From: CBDBIG01 sp965205845 [NCBI: bacterium]
GTDB lineage: Bacteria; SAR324
Assembly: GCA_965205845.1 (NCBI GenBank)
Contig: CBDBIG010000004.1
Span: 310,001 to 374,000 of the forward strand
DNA: 64,000 bases
Reading direction: 5' to 3'
The position numbers were made by a program, and so were the translations under genes. Position 1 is the stretch's first letter, and each line of letters begins with the position of its first letter. The notes under the pieces are model-generated. The model worked only from the letters and a program-made list of their open reading frames with translations. It was not told where the DNA came from and made no database searches. Below, piece by piece: positions 19,407 through 27,482 of the stretch.

Positions 19407-20333
19407 ATGCGGTATCGACGCTACGTTTTGCATGGGTTTGCGTGGGTGCTGTTTTTAAGCACGGTGTGCTTGCTGTATGCGGGCGCATTGGTCACCAGCA
19501 CGGGTTCGAGCTTGGCCGTTCCAGATTGGCCCTTGGCTTATGGGGAGTGGCTACCGCCCATGGTGGGGGGGATTTTATATGAACATGGGCACAGACTCAT
19601 CGCAACTTGGGTAGGTTTTTTGACCCTTGTGTTGGTTGGATTGTTGCGGTGGTTTCAAGTCAAATGGCTACCCCGCTACCTAGGCTTGGGCATGTTGGCA
19701 CTGGTTATATTCCAAGGTCTTTTGGGTGGAATTACCGTTTTATTCTTGCTACCTAAAATTATCTCGATTGCCCACGCCATTACAGCACAAATTTATTTTC
19801 TGGGCACAGTGGCTTTGGTGCAATACACCGCCCCACGCACTGGTTTTTTCAAACCACCCAGCCCAGCACTGGTTATCCAAGCGCAAACCATGGGCATGCT
19901 GGCAAAGTGGCTTTGCATCGCATTGTTGGTGCAACTCATACTGGGGGCGACGGTAAGGCATTTTGGTGCAGGGCTTATTATTCCAGATTTTCCTCTTTCC
20001 TATGGTAAAATAGCCCCCATAGAAGCCTTCTCAGCGTTTCCAGTTTTTGCGCACTTTTTACATCGCACTTTTGCTTACATAGTGGTGCTTTTGAGCATTG
20101 CCTTTGCTGGTTTTGGACTTACACAACCGTCGTTGCGCTCTTTGCTTAGGTTTTGGCTCGTCGCAATCATCTTGCTGGTGATTGTCCAGTTTGTGCTTGG
20201 AGCCTCGATTGTTTGGCTCCAAAGGCCTACGCATATTACAAGCCTCCATTTACTCAATGGTGCCATATTGCTGGCCACCGTTTGGGTGGTATGGCTTCGC
20301 TGCCGTCATGTTTACTGGGGCACAGCCCCTTAA
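19407..20333 (+). CDS. ctaA: Heme A synthase (COX15/CtaA family)
   Basis: Inner-membrane enzyme that oxidises the C8 methyl of heme O to make heme A for aa3-type oxidases. About eight hydrophobic segments are visible. The family signatures are TGSSLAVPDWPLAYGEW, the His in YEHGHRLIATWVG, the internal repeat IIPDFPLSYGKIAP and HFLHRTFAYIV. ATG at 19407 gives 308 residues; a GTG at 19386 is also open. It is followed by the heme O synthase gene, the natural upstream enzyme of the pathway. Confidence 0.92.
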   Translation: MRYRRYVLHGFAWVLFLSTVCLLYAGALVTSTGSSLAVPDWPLAYGEWLPPMVGGILYEHGHRLIATWVGFLTLVLVGLLRWFQVKWLPRYLGLGMLALVIFQGLLGGITVLFLLPKIISIAHAITAQIYFLGTVALVQYTAPRTGFFKPPSPALVIQAQTMGMLAKWLCIALLVQLILGATVRHFGAGLIIPDFPLSYGKIAPIEAFSAFPVFAHFLHRTFAYIVVLLSIAFAGFGLTQPSLRSLLRFWLVAIILLVIVQFVLGASIVWLQRPTHITSLHLLNGAILLATVWVVWLRCRHVYWGTAP

Positions 20334-20379
20334 CAAATAAAAAATCGTATTTTCAGTCTTTTTTACGTGTTGGTTTGTC

Positions 20380-21261
20380 ATGAAAATACAGCAATTTACA
20401 CTGGATTTGCTCATTTTGATCAAACCGCGCATTACGTTAACAGTAGTGATTACCGCAGGCCTGGGCTGGCTGATTGGCAAAGACACAGCAATGCCACTGC
20501 ACCATCATGCAAGGGAACTCCTGGGGTTACTAGGGGCTGTTTTTTTGGTGAGCAGTGGGATTAATGCGCTTAACCAATATTTTGAGCGCGATGTTGATGC
20601 ACTCATGGAGCGTACAAAAAACCGCCCCCTACCGCAAAAGCGTCTTGATTTGTTGTTGGCTTGTTTGCTGGGGTGGTCTTTTTTTTTAAGCGGGGTCGGC
20701 CTATTTTGGTGGTGGTTTGGTTGGCAATGTGCGCTTTTTGCGGCGTTGATAGGGGTGCTGTATGTAGGGGTATATACTCCGCTAAAACGGATTTCCGCAC
20801 TAAACACATTGGTGGGTGCAATCCCTGGGGCAGCACCGCCTGCACTGGGTTGGCTTGCAGCCCAGGGGGGATGGGGTGTCGAAGGGGTTTATTTGCTGGT
20901 TTTCATGTTTGTTTGGCAGGAGTCCCATTTTTTGCCCATTGCGTGGCTTAGCCGAGAGGACTATACGCGCGCTAACCTTAAAATGCTGAGTGTTGTGCAT
21001 CCCGATGGAAAAAGCATCCGCCGGCAACAGCTCCTTTACAGTGCTACTTTGCTGGTATTGTGCGTACATCCTGTTTGGCAACTCACTCAAAGCAATGTCT
21101 ATTATGCTGTGATTGCCGTTACAAGTGTGCTATTTTTTGCGGTGAGCGGTATGTTTTGTTGGCACTTAAACAATCTTTGGGCGAAGCGCACCTTAAAGGC
21201 ATCGGTATTACACTTGCTCATTGTATTGGGATCTCTGGCTTATGAGCGCCTTTCTTCTTAA
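20380..21261 (+). CDS. ctaB: Protoheme IX farnesyltransferase (heme O synthase)
   Basis: UbiA-family membrane prenyltransferase that attaches farnesyl to heme B. The Asp-rich motif NQYFERDVDALMERTKNRPL (residues about 66-85) is diagnostic. VYTPLKRISALNTLVGAIPGA is the second conserved loop. 293 residues and several membrane segments. It overlaps the frame-open region of the next gene, suggesting one operon with ctaA and the ABC exporter. Confidence 0.93.
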   Translation: MKIQQFTLDLLILIKPRITLTVVITAGLGWLIGKDTAMPLHHHARELLGLLGAVFLVSSGINALNQYFERDVDALMERTKNRPLPQKRLDLLLACLLGWSFFLSGVGLFWWWFGWQCALFAALIGVLYVGVYTPLKRISALNTLVGAIPGAAPPALGWLAAQGGWGVEGVYLLVFMFVWQESHFLPIAWLSREDYTRANLKMLSVVHPDGKSIRRQQLLYSATLLVLCVHPVWQLTQSNVYYAVIAVTSVLFFAVSGMFCWHLNNLWAKRTLKASVLHLLIVLGSLAYERLSS

Positions 21262-21280
21262 AAGAAATACCTTACCCGTG

Positions 21281-22237
21281 ATGCGTGTGCCTGCCAAGAT
21301 AACCGCATCTCACCCAAGGGCAAATGTACCCTTTTTGCTAGCAAAAAATTTAGGCTTGCGGTACGAGAAACGCCATGCTTTGCGCGATGTTTCTTTTAGT
21401 TTGCAACAAGGAGATTCCTTGGGTTTATTAGGGCCCAATGGCAGTGGAAAAAGTTCTTTACTGCGTATTTTGGCTGTTTTACGGAAACCCCACACAGGAA
21501 CGCTATCCTTGCGAGGTGTCGATGTGCTGCATGATCCCAGGGTATTGAGGCAAATCAATGGGGTCGTTTTTCAATCCTCGAATGCCGACCTTAAACTGAG
21601 CGTTCAGGAAAATTTATGGATTTTTGGCTTACTGCAAGGGGTTGCGCGACCTGTTTTGCGTGAGCGGATTGCTTCTTTCGTAGCACGCTTTGCCCTAACC
21701 AACCGTCAACACGACAAGGTAGAAACCCTTTCAGGGGGCTTGCGCAGGCGCGTCGAGTTGATGATGGCCATGCTCAACAAACCTACCTTATTGTTGTTGG
21801 ATGAGCCAACAACAGGGCTTGATATGCAAGCACGTACGGAGTTTTGGTACATGGTGCACACATTGCGCCAAGAAGAAGGGACCAGTGTGGTGTGTGCTGC
21901 ACATAACCTTGCAGAGGCAGCGACCTTTCAAAAGGTATTGATGCTTCATGATGGAAGGCGGGTTGCGTATGACTCTCCTCAAGGGCTAAAACAAAAATTA
22001 GGTAAAAAAGTCGTGCGCATTGAAACCAAAAATCCTAAAGCATTGCAAATGATTCTTCAAAAAAATTGGGCTGGTCGCATCTTGGTACAGGCCATGGCAG
22101 TGCTGCTCTTAGAGGTAAATAATGAGGACCTTGCCTCGCTTTTGCCAATGGTGGAAGCACATAGCACGGGGATACGTATTGGAGAGCCTTTGCTCGAGGA
22201 TGTCTTTTTTTCTGAAGCTGGCGTGGCGTGGTCATAA
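21281..22237 (+). CDS. ABC transporter ATP-binding protein
   Basis: ATPase subunit of an ABC-2-type exporter. Walker A is GPNGSGKSS, the signature is LSGGLRRRVEL, Walker B is LLLLDEPTTGLD and the switch His is in CAAHNLAEA. The frame is open from 21221, but ATG at 21281 (MRVPAKITASH) avoids most of the overlap with ctaB. It is 318-338 residues long, with a C-terminal extension after the ATPase core. The paired permease follows. Position inside the heme A/O cluster suggests a role in oxidase biogenesis; this is inference. Confidence 0.9.
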   Translation: MRVPAKITASHPRANVPFLLAKNLGLRYEKRHALRDVSFSLQQGDSLGLLGPNGSGKSSLLRILAVLRKPHTGTLSLRGVDVLHDPRVLRQINGVVFQSSNADLKLSVQENLWIFGLLQGVARPVLRERIASFVARFALTNRQHDKVETLSGGLRRRVELMMAMLNKPTLLLLDEPTTGLDMQARTEFWYMVHTLRQEEGTSVVCAAHNLAEAATFQKVLMLHDGRRVAYDSPQGLKQKLGKKVVRIETKNPKALQMILQKNWAGRILVQAMAVLLLEVNNEDLASLLPMVEAHSTGIRIGEPLLEDVFFSEAGVAWS

Positions 22238-22267
22238 TGTGTGGTAACGAAAGGGTAGACAGTATCT

Positions 22268-23041
22268 ATGTGGCAGGCAACCAGCGCATTGTTTTGGCGC
22301 GAAGTATTGCGCTTTTATCGCCAACCACAGCGCATCATGGGGGCGATTGGGGCCCCGATACTATTTTGGCTTATTTTAGGCTCTGGTTTTGGGCGTAGCA
22401 TTCAATTCTCAGGTGAAAACCAGACCTTGGTGGATTATCGTGGGTTTTTTTTGCCTGGATCCATGCTGTTGGTGGTCATTTTCACCTCCATTTTTTTCTC
22501 AATTTCGGTCATCCAAGACCGTAATGAAGGCTTTTTGCAGGGCGTGTTGGCTTCCGCCGCCCCTCGCAGTGCGATTGTTTTAGGCAAGGTGTTTGCTGGG
22601 GTATGTTTAGGTTGGCTACAAGGCGTGGCCATGCTTTGCCTTTTGCCATTAACCGAGTATGCTTTTTCGCCTATAGCATTATTGCAAGCAAGTGGTGTGT
22701 TATTTATTACCGCTCTAACTCTTGGTGGGCTGGGCTTTGTGTTTGCTTGGCGTGCGGATTCTGTGCAAGGCTTTCATTCTGTGATGGGTATTTTTTTGTT
22801 TCCACTTTGGCTTGTCTCGGGAGCATTTTTCCCGGCATCCAGTGCAGCAATTTGGATCCAAGTGGTAATGATGTTTAACCCATTGCATTATGGCTTAGTA
22901 GCCCTGCGGAGCGCATTGTATACAGCAGAAAAAACAGCGGTTTTAGCCCTTTCCTTTCAAGGGGCTGTGTTGGCTTTGGTTGGTTTTGCTGGAATTATTT
23001 GGTGTATTTCACTTTGGACAGTGAGGCGAGGCGAGTATTGA
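22268..23041 (+). CDS. ABC-2-type transporter permease
   Basis: Inner-membrane permease of 257 residues with about six hydrophobic segments. The text fits the NodJ/DrrB-like ABC-2 family: FLPGSMLLVVIFTSIFFSIS in the second segment and PLWLVSGAFFPASS near the fifth. It is 30 bases after the ATPase gene, with which it should form the exporter. Substrate unknown. Confidence 0.88.
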   Translation: MWQATSALFWREVLRFYRQPQRIMGAIGAPILFWLILGSGFGRSIQFSGENQTLVDYRGFFLPGSMLLVVIFTSIFFSISVIQDRNEGFLQGVLASAAPRSAIVLGKVFAGVCLGWLQGVAMLCLLPLTEYAFSPIALLQASGVLFITALTLGGLGFVFAWRADSVQGFHSVMGIFLFPLWLVSGAFFPASSAAIWIQVVMMFNPLHYGLVALRSALYTAEKTAVLALSFQGAVLALVGFAGIIWCISLWTVRRGEY

Positions 23042-23136
23042 ACATGGCCCCCGATGACGTGAGAGTCCTATAGGGTAAATGTTGAAAACATCACGGGTTT
23101 AAAAAACGAACACCCTCATTAGAATTAAAAAATACC

Positions 23137-23556
23137 ATGAGCCTGATGCATATCCCTACCTTGAACGCTGCCCTTAACATCCTTTCGTTTCTCTTTTTAT
23201 TAGCGGGCTTTATTGCTGTGCGCAGGCGTAATATCTCTTTACATCGCATTTTCATGCTGTGTGCTTTTAGCTCTTCGAGTTTATTTCTTGGTTTGTACAT
23301 TTTTTATCATTACACGGCAGAATTGACGCCTTATTCGGGGAAAGGGGCCTGGCGTATGGTGTATTTCGCAGTGCTTATCCCTCACACCTTGGCTGCTTTG
23401 GCTTTATTGCCACTGGTGTTTACCACCCTTTATCGCGCATTGCAATTGGATTTTCTACGTCACCGTGCCATCGCTCGGTTTACCTTGCCTATTTGGCTGT
23501 ATGTATCCCTTTCAGGGGTTGTTGTGTATTTGATGCTGTATGTTTTTAAACCTTAG
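23137..23556 (+). CDS. DUF420 membrane protein
   Basis: Small inner-membrane protein of 139 residues with four hydrophobic segments. Conserved histidines lie at RRNISLHRIFML and FYHYTAEL and PHTLAALA, as in the DUF420/CtaM family. Members are commonly found beside cytochrome oxidase genes, and some are needed for heme-copper oxidase assembly. Here it closes the heme A synthase, heme O synthase and exporter cluster, which supports that role. Confidence 0.85.
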   Translation: MSLMHIPTLNAALNILSFLFLLAGFIAVRRRNISLHRIFMLCAFSSSSLFLGLYIFYHYTAELTPYSGKGAWRMVYFAVLIPHTLAALALLPLVFTTLYRALQLDFLRHRAIARFTLPIWLYVSLSGVVVYLMLYVFKP

Positions 23557-23723
23557 CAGCACGGTTTGAGCACACAATGTGTGAGATAGTGAGGTGATGC
23601 ATCGCCCCCCAATCAATACAATGGGCCCTTTTGCTTATGTACCGCACTTGGCGCGTATACAGGCCGTGGTGTTTGATTTTGGTGGTGCGCCGTGGTTTGG
23701 TCTTGGAGGGAGAACACCATGCA

Positions 23724-24050
23724 TTAGAGTACGGGCAAGTCGATCGCTGCGGTGTGCTGGCTTTTTGCCCCTTTGAGCAAAATGCACCTTAAATCGGTGA
23801 CTGCCCCGCTGTTGTTAATCTCAATATACTGCCCTGGCATGCGGAGGTTGTTGGGGACTTTCTCAAAAGAGATACCCACGGGCATTGCCCTCCTCGTTTT
23901 TGTTTTTGCATCCATCGTTTTTTTCACTTGCACTACTTCGCCTTGACCCAGACTGCGCCACCAGTAAGGGTTATCTTCGACCTCTTTCTCAATACAAAAA
24001 TCCAAGGGGCAACCAAGACAGATGTGAATGCTGGGGTCAGGTTGTTCCAT
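23724..24050 (-). pseudogene. Mu-like tail fragment: gp38 (DUF2635)-like text plus the start of the sheath protein L
   Basis: One open stretch of 109 codons reads two Mu genes in a row: DUF2635-like text (EVEDNPYWWRSLGQGEVVQV), then the beginning of a tail-sheath protein (GISFEKVPNNLRMPGQYIEI, NNSGAVTDLRCILLKGAK). The sheath is cut off after about 45 residues by a TAG. The same sheath start occurs on the + strand near 33037-33130. This piece is therefore a second, inverted fragment of a related phage rather than part of the main remnant. Confidence 0.6.
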
Positions 24051-24910
24051 AAACTTGGCTCCTATGCTTTTAATTAAAAACAGGCAATGCCAAAAGCGGG
24101 GTTCGAATAAATGGGGCTGGGATAATGAGCCCCTTGGGCCGCCCAAAGGCAGCCCCGCCTTTGTTTTTTGTTTAGCGACAGACTCCGCGGGTTTCCATGT
24201 TTGACCTGCCGCTGTGCCCGTTCACATGCTTTTACACCACTACAAAACTGCGGGGGGGGGGGGGGTGCGGGATTTAGCGGGATATAACGGGATATAGCGG
24301 GAATTAAAGCGCTTTATGACACAGGCAGCGCCCCCAATAACCGTGTGTAAATTGACTCGCCTAAAAAACGGTGTAATGCGGGTTTGCGCGTTTTTGGGAC
24401 ACATGGCTTTACACTTCTCACAAGGCCTTGTTCGAGGGAACTCGATGGAATTCGAAAGCGTTCGAACCCCCTAATATCAAGCCTTAGCGGGTTTTTACAC
24501 AAAAAATGCCAGGGGGGTTTATGCCCCGCAAAAGGTCGGAGTTCGGCACTCTAACATGGAACTGAACATGGAACTCAATTTTTCGCCCTTTTCATGGATC
24601 AAACCCTTGTTTTGAAAATACTTTTTCGCGATTGGCCTAAAAATAAAAAATAATCTAGCTTGGAACTCCTTTTTTTCTAAACCGCCCTGGGTTGCACATA
24701 AATCACGGGCACAACCTGTTCTATTTCGTCCATGTTTTCTTACAAGGTGTAGGGTTTTCGCTCCCCGGTTTTGGGGTCGGGGTCGTCCCATTTTTGGAGC
24801 ACCAGCCAGGTTGCCCCCCCTTCTTTGCGCTTTAATTCTTTCACCAATCCCAAACGGGCAAGGCTGTTCGGCTTTAGCACAAACACCACATCGCCAAGCC
24901 GAGGAGGGTC
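24051..24910. other. Non-coding left flank of the prophage remnant
   Basis: No gene is recognised. The stretch has a run of 14 G at 24252-24265, followed by short GCGGGATAT-type repeats. Around 24430-24580 the words GGAACT and TTCGAA recur (for example TTCGAAAGCGTTCGAA, and AACATGGAACT twice within 25 bases). These might be remains of transposase-binding sites at a Mu-like end; I cannot confirm this. A minus-strand open frame (24740-25024) has plausible composition but no recognisable family. Confidence 0.35.
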
Positions 24911-25784
24911 ATGGTGGCAATACCGCTTGTGGTAGGCGGTGGGTGCGGGGCAACAGCGCTTTCGCGCTGGCTTAACGGCAAGTACACGGGCGATAACGCC
25001 GCCCTTGAAGCCAAGGTTTGCCAATGGCTAGAAGACCAAGCCTGCCAAACCGCCTTTTTGCCCAGCAAGGGCGCAGACTGGATAGAAACCCCCACAGCCC
25101 GCCAAATCGGCATGGCCATTGCCTACGCCCACCTAAGCCGCGACATCGCGGTGGTGTGCGGTGGCGCAGGGGTTGGCAAAACCATCACCGCCCAGCACTA
25201 CGCCCAAACCCGCCCTAATTGCTGGGTGTGCACAATGGTGCCCAGTTTTGCCAGCGCCCCTGCCTGCCTTAAAGCCCTTTTGTTTGCCCTTGCCCCAAGC
25301 CAGCGCGCGGACGGACGCGGGGGAGATGTGGTTTACCGCATGCTTCTCAGCCTATCTCTCAAAAAAAGACGCCCTGCTGATTATAGACGAGGCACAGCAC
25401 CTTACCCGCCCCGCCTTGGAATGCCTACGCGCTTTGCACGATGCCACTGCTTGCGCCCTGGTGTTCATGGGCAACGAGAGCGTCTACACCCGGATGAGCG
25501 GCCCGCGCTCGGCAGAGTATGCCCAGTTGTTTAGCCGCGTTGGCAAGGTGTTAAACCCCAAAAAAGCCCGCCGTGCCGATGTAGAGGCCATTGCCCAAGC
25601 ATGGGGAGTAAGCGAGCAGAAAGCCCTTGGCTTTTTAATCAAAATTGGTCACGGCCACGGCGCACTGCGTGAGGTTACCAAAACCCTACGCTTGGCCAGC
25701 CTGGCGGCAAACGGGGCACGGCAGGCCCTTAGCCTAAGCCACCTTAAAACCGCTTATTCCGAGCGGGGAGGAGTTAGCGAATGA
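24911..25784 (+). pseudogene. Mu B-like transposition ATPase, frameshifted
   Basis: MuB/TniB-type AAA+ ATPase, which delivers target DNA to the transposase. The first frame carries ALSRWLNGKYTGDNAALEAK and Walker A (GGAGVGKT). The second, shifted by one base, carries Walker B (ALLIIDEAQHL) and the sensor text ALVFMGNESVYTRM. The shift occurs at a run of seven A near 25359-25365; six A would restore one frame. It is a homopolymer mutation, a sequencing error or (less likely) slippage. The gene stands first in the prophage remnant. Confidence 0.85.
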
Positions 25785-26247
25785 ACCCGATCAAGCCCAA
25801 AAACAGGCGTCTGCGTGCACCTGCCTGTTCGCATTTATACGCGGCACACAAGCAGCCCCATGTTTTGCTTAAATAAATAAAGGAGACCCGTCATGAAAAT
25901 TGACATCAACAGTTTAAGCGCAGCACGACAAAAATGGCATCTCAAAGGGGAGACGCGCCTATAAGGCATGGGTAAAAAACCTCTTTTTTTTGCGTGGCCA
26001 AGGCAGGAGGGGGTTTGTTCGCCCCAGCAACCGACCCCGCGCAGGGCTACAACGCTGGCAAGGAGGGCTATAGATGAAAACGCCAAAGGTTTATGTTGGC
26101 GCACGCTTAGAAAAAGGGATGCCCCCCCTTTAAACCACACCCTGACACCCTTAATAAGGAGTCCCCACATGCAAGCCCAAACCATCCCCCAGGTTGGAAT
26201 ATGCATCACGCTATAAAAAAAGCGACCCTTGCGCATGAGGTGGCGCT
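25785..26247 (+). other. Decayed early prophage region
   Basis: Contains only short open pieces. One begins at 25893 with RBS AAAGGAGA (MKIDINSLSAARQKWHLKGE) and stops after 23 codons at a TAA. Another (26201) reads MHHAIKKATLAHEVAL and ends at a TGA overlapping the next start. Nothing can be named. Confidence 0.35.
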
Positions 26248-26355
26248 ATGAGTTTTTTGCAAACGCTTTGCGACGCCGTAGTGAGCGGATTTGGGTTTTT
26301 TATGGGTGGGTTCGCTGCCTACGGCATGTTGGAAATGTGCGAGGAGGGCCCATGA
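26248..26355 (+). CDS. Small hydrophobic phage protein (35 residues)
   Basis: Reads MSFLQTLCDAVVSGFGFFMG and continues GFAAYGMLEMCEEGP. The central stretch is hydrophobic and glycine-rich, so it may be a single membrane helix as in small phage lysis proteins. Its start overlaps the previous stop and its stop overlaps the next ATG (ATGA), a tight phage-style arrangement. The function is not established. Confidence 0.4.
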   Translation: MSFLQTLCDAVVSGFGFFMGGFAAYGMLEMCEEGP

Positions 26356-26471
26356 AAACCAAATCCTTTTGCCCCAACGAGCAAGCCTACCGCAATAAAA
26401 AATACGCGGCCCTGCACGCCCAATCGAGCAAAATGGGCTTTCGGCGATGCCCAATACCGCGGGCTGGGTAA
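26352..26471 (+). pseudogene. Truncated phage protein upstream of the portal gene
   Basis: Reads MKTKSFCPNEQAYRNKKYAA and then HAQSSKMG before the frame is lost; a stop follows at residue 40. Directly after it the portal gene begins in mid-protein. The terminase gene that normally lies between these positions in Mu-like phages is absent, so a deletion joins this fragment to the portal gene. Confidence 0.45.
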
Positions 26472-27477
26472 GCAACTACGGCGTGCGCAGCGCAAAAAAC
26501 CTGAGCACCTTAAAACGGGCTTGCCCGTGCGCGGAGGCTTGGCTCGCGTGGCCGTTTGGAGTTACCTCTTTAAGGCCTACGCGCTCAAAGACTGGGCAGC
26601 CTTTTTAGAGGTGTTTGGGATGCCCTTGCGCATTGGGCGTTATGGGCCAGGGGCTAGCGATGAAGACAAGCGCATCCTGCGTCAAGCGGTGATCAACCTT
26701 GGGAGCGATGCGGCTGCCGTGTTGCACGAGAGCATGCAAATAGAGTTTCAAGATGCCGTGCAGGGCCGGGGCGGGGAGGGCCTGTTTTTGGCAGCGGCCG
26801 AGTTTTGGGATAAGCAAACCAGCAAGGCGGTGCTTGGGCAAACCGCCAGCACCGAGGGCACCCCTGGCAAACTGGGCAACGATGCCGCCCAAATGGAGGT
26901 GCGCCAAGACATACTGCGCGCAGACGCCGCCGTTTTGGCAGCCACCTTAAACCGCGACCTGGTCAAGCCTTTCATTGACCTTAATTTTGGCCAGCCCCCC
27001 GATAACCGCTATCCGCGAATTGTGTTGCCTTTGCCTGAGCCCGACAAAATGGAGGCAATCGTTGATGCCATTGCCCGCCTTGTGCCCCTTGGCTTGCGCG
27101 TTGACCAGCACACCCTGTGCGAGTTGCTCGGTTTGCCCGAACCGGGCTCCGATGCCCAGTTGCTTGGTACGCCAGCCAGCGCAACCCAAGCCAGCAACCA
27201 AGCCCTAGGGCACATATTAACAGCCCTTGCCCAAGCAACACCAGCCCAAGCGCAAAGCGAATTAGATGCCTTGACAGAGGAAACAACCCAAAACTGGCAG
27301 CCCTTGCTGGCGCCCTTGCTTGATCCCTTGGTGCAAGCCCTTGGCCAAGCGAAGAGCCCAACAGACCTCGCGCGCTTGCTCGCCCAAGCCTTGCCCGAGA
27401 GCGATCCGGCCCCCCTTGCCAAGGCGATTGCCCGCGCCACCTTTAAAGCGCGTGGCATGGGTGATGGGGAAGGCTAA
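26461..27477 (+). pseudogene. Mu gp29-like portal protein (DUF935), N-terminus missing
   Basis: Portal proteins form the DNA channel of the phage head. The visible part starts with KTGLPVRGGLARVAVWSYLF and continues KDWAAFLEVFGMPLRIGRYG, typical of the middle of DUF935 proteins. It is about 330 residues against about 500 in intact members; the first third is gone. The C-terminus is Ala/Gln-rich. The end overlaps no gene, and the MuF gene starts 6 bases later. Confidence 0.8.
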
Positions 27478-27482
27478 AAACC

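Noticed and set aside
24740-25024. Minus-strand 94-codon frame opposite the MuB start
   Set aside because: No recognised family; it overlaps the MuB gene on the other strand.
25358-25366. Programmed frameshift in MuB at A7
   Set aside because: MuB proteins are not known to need frameshifting and the surrounding phage genes are broken; a simple indel is likelier.
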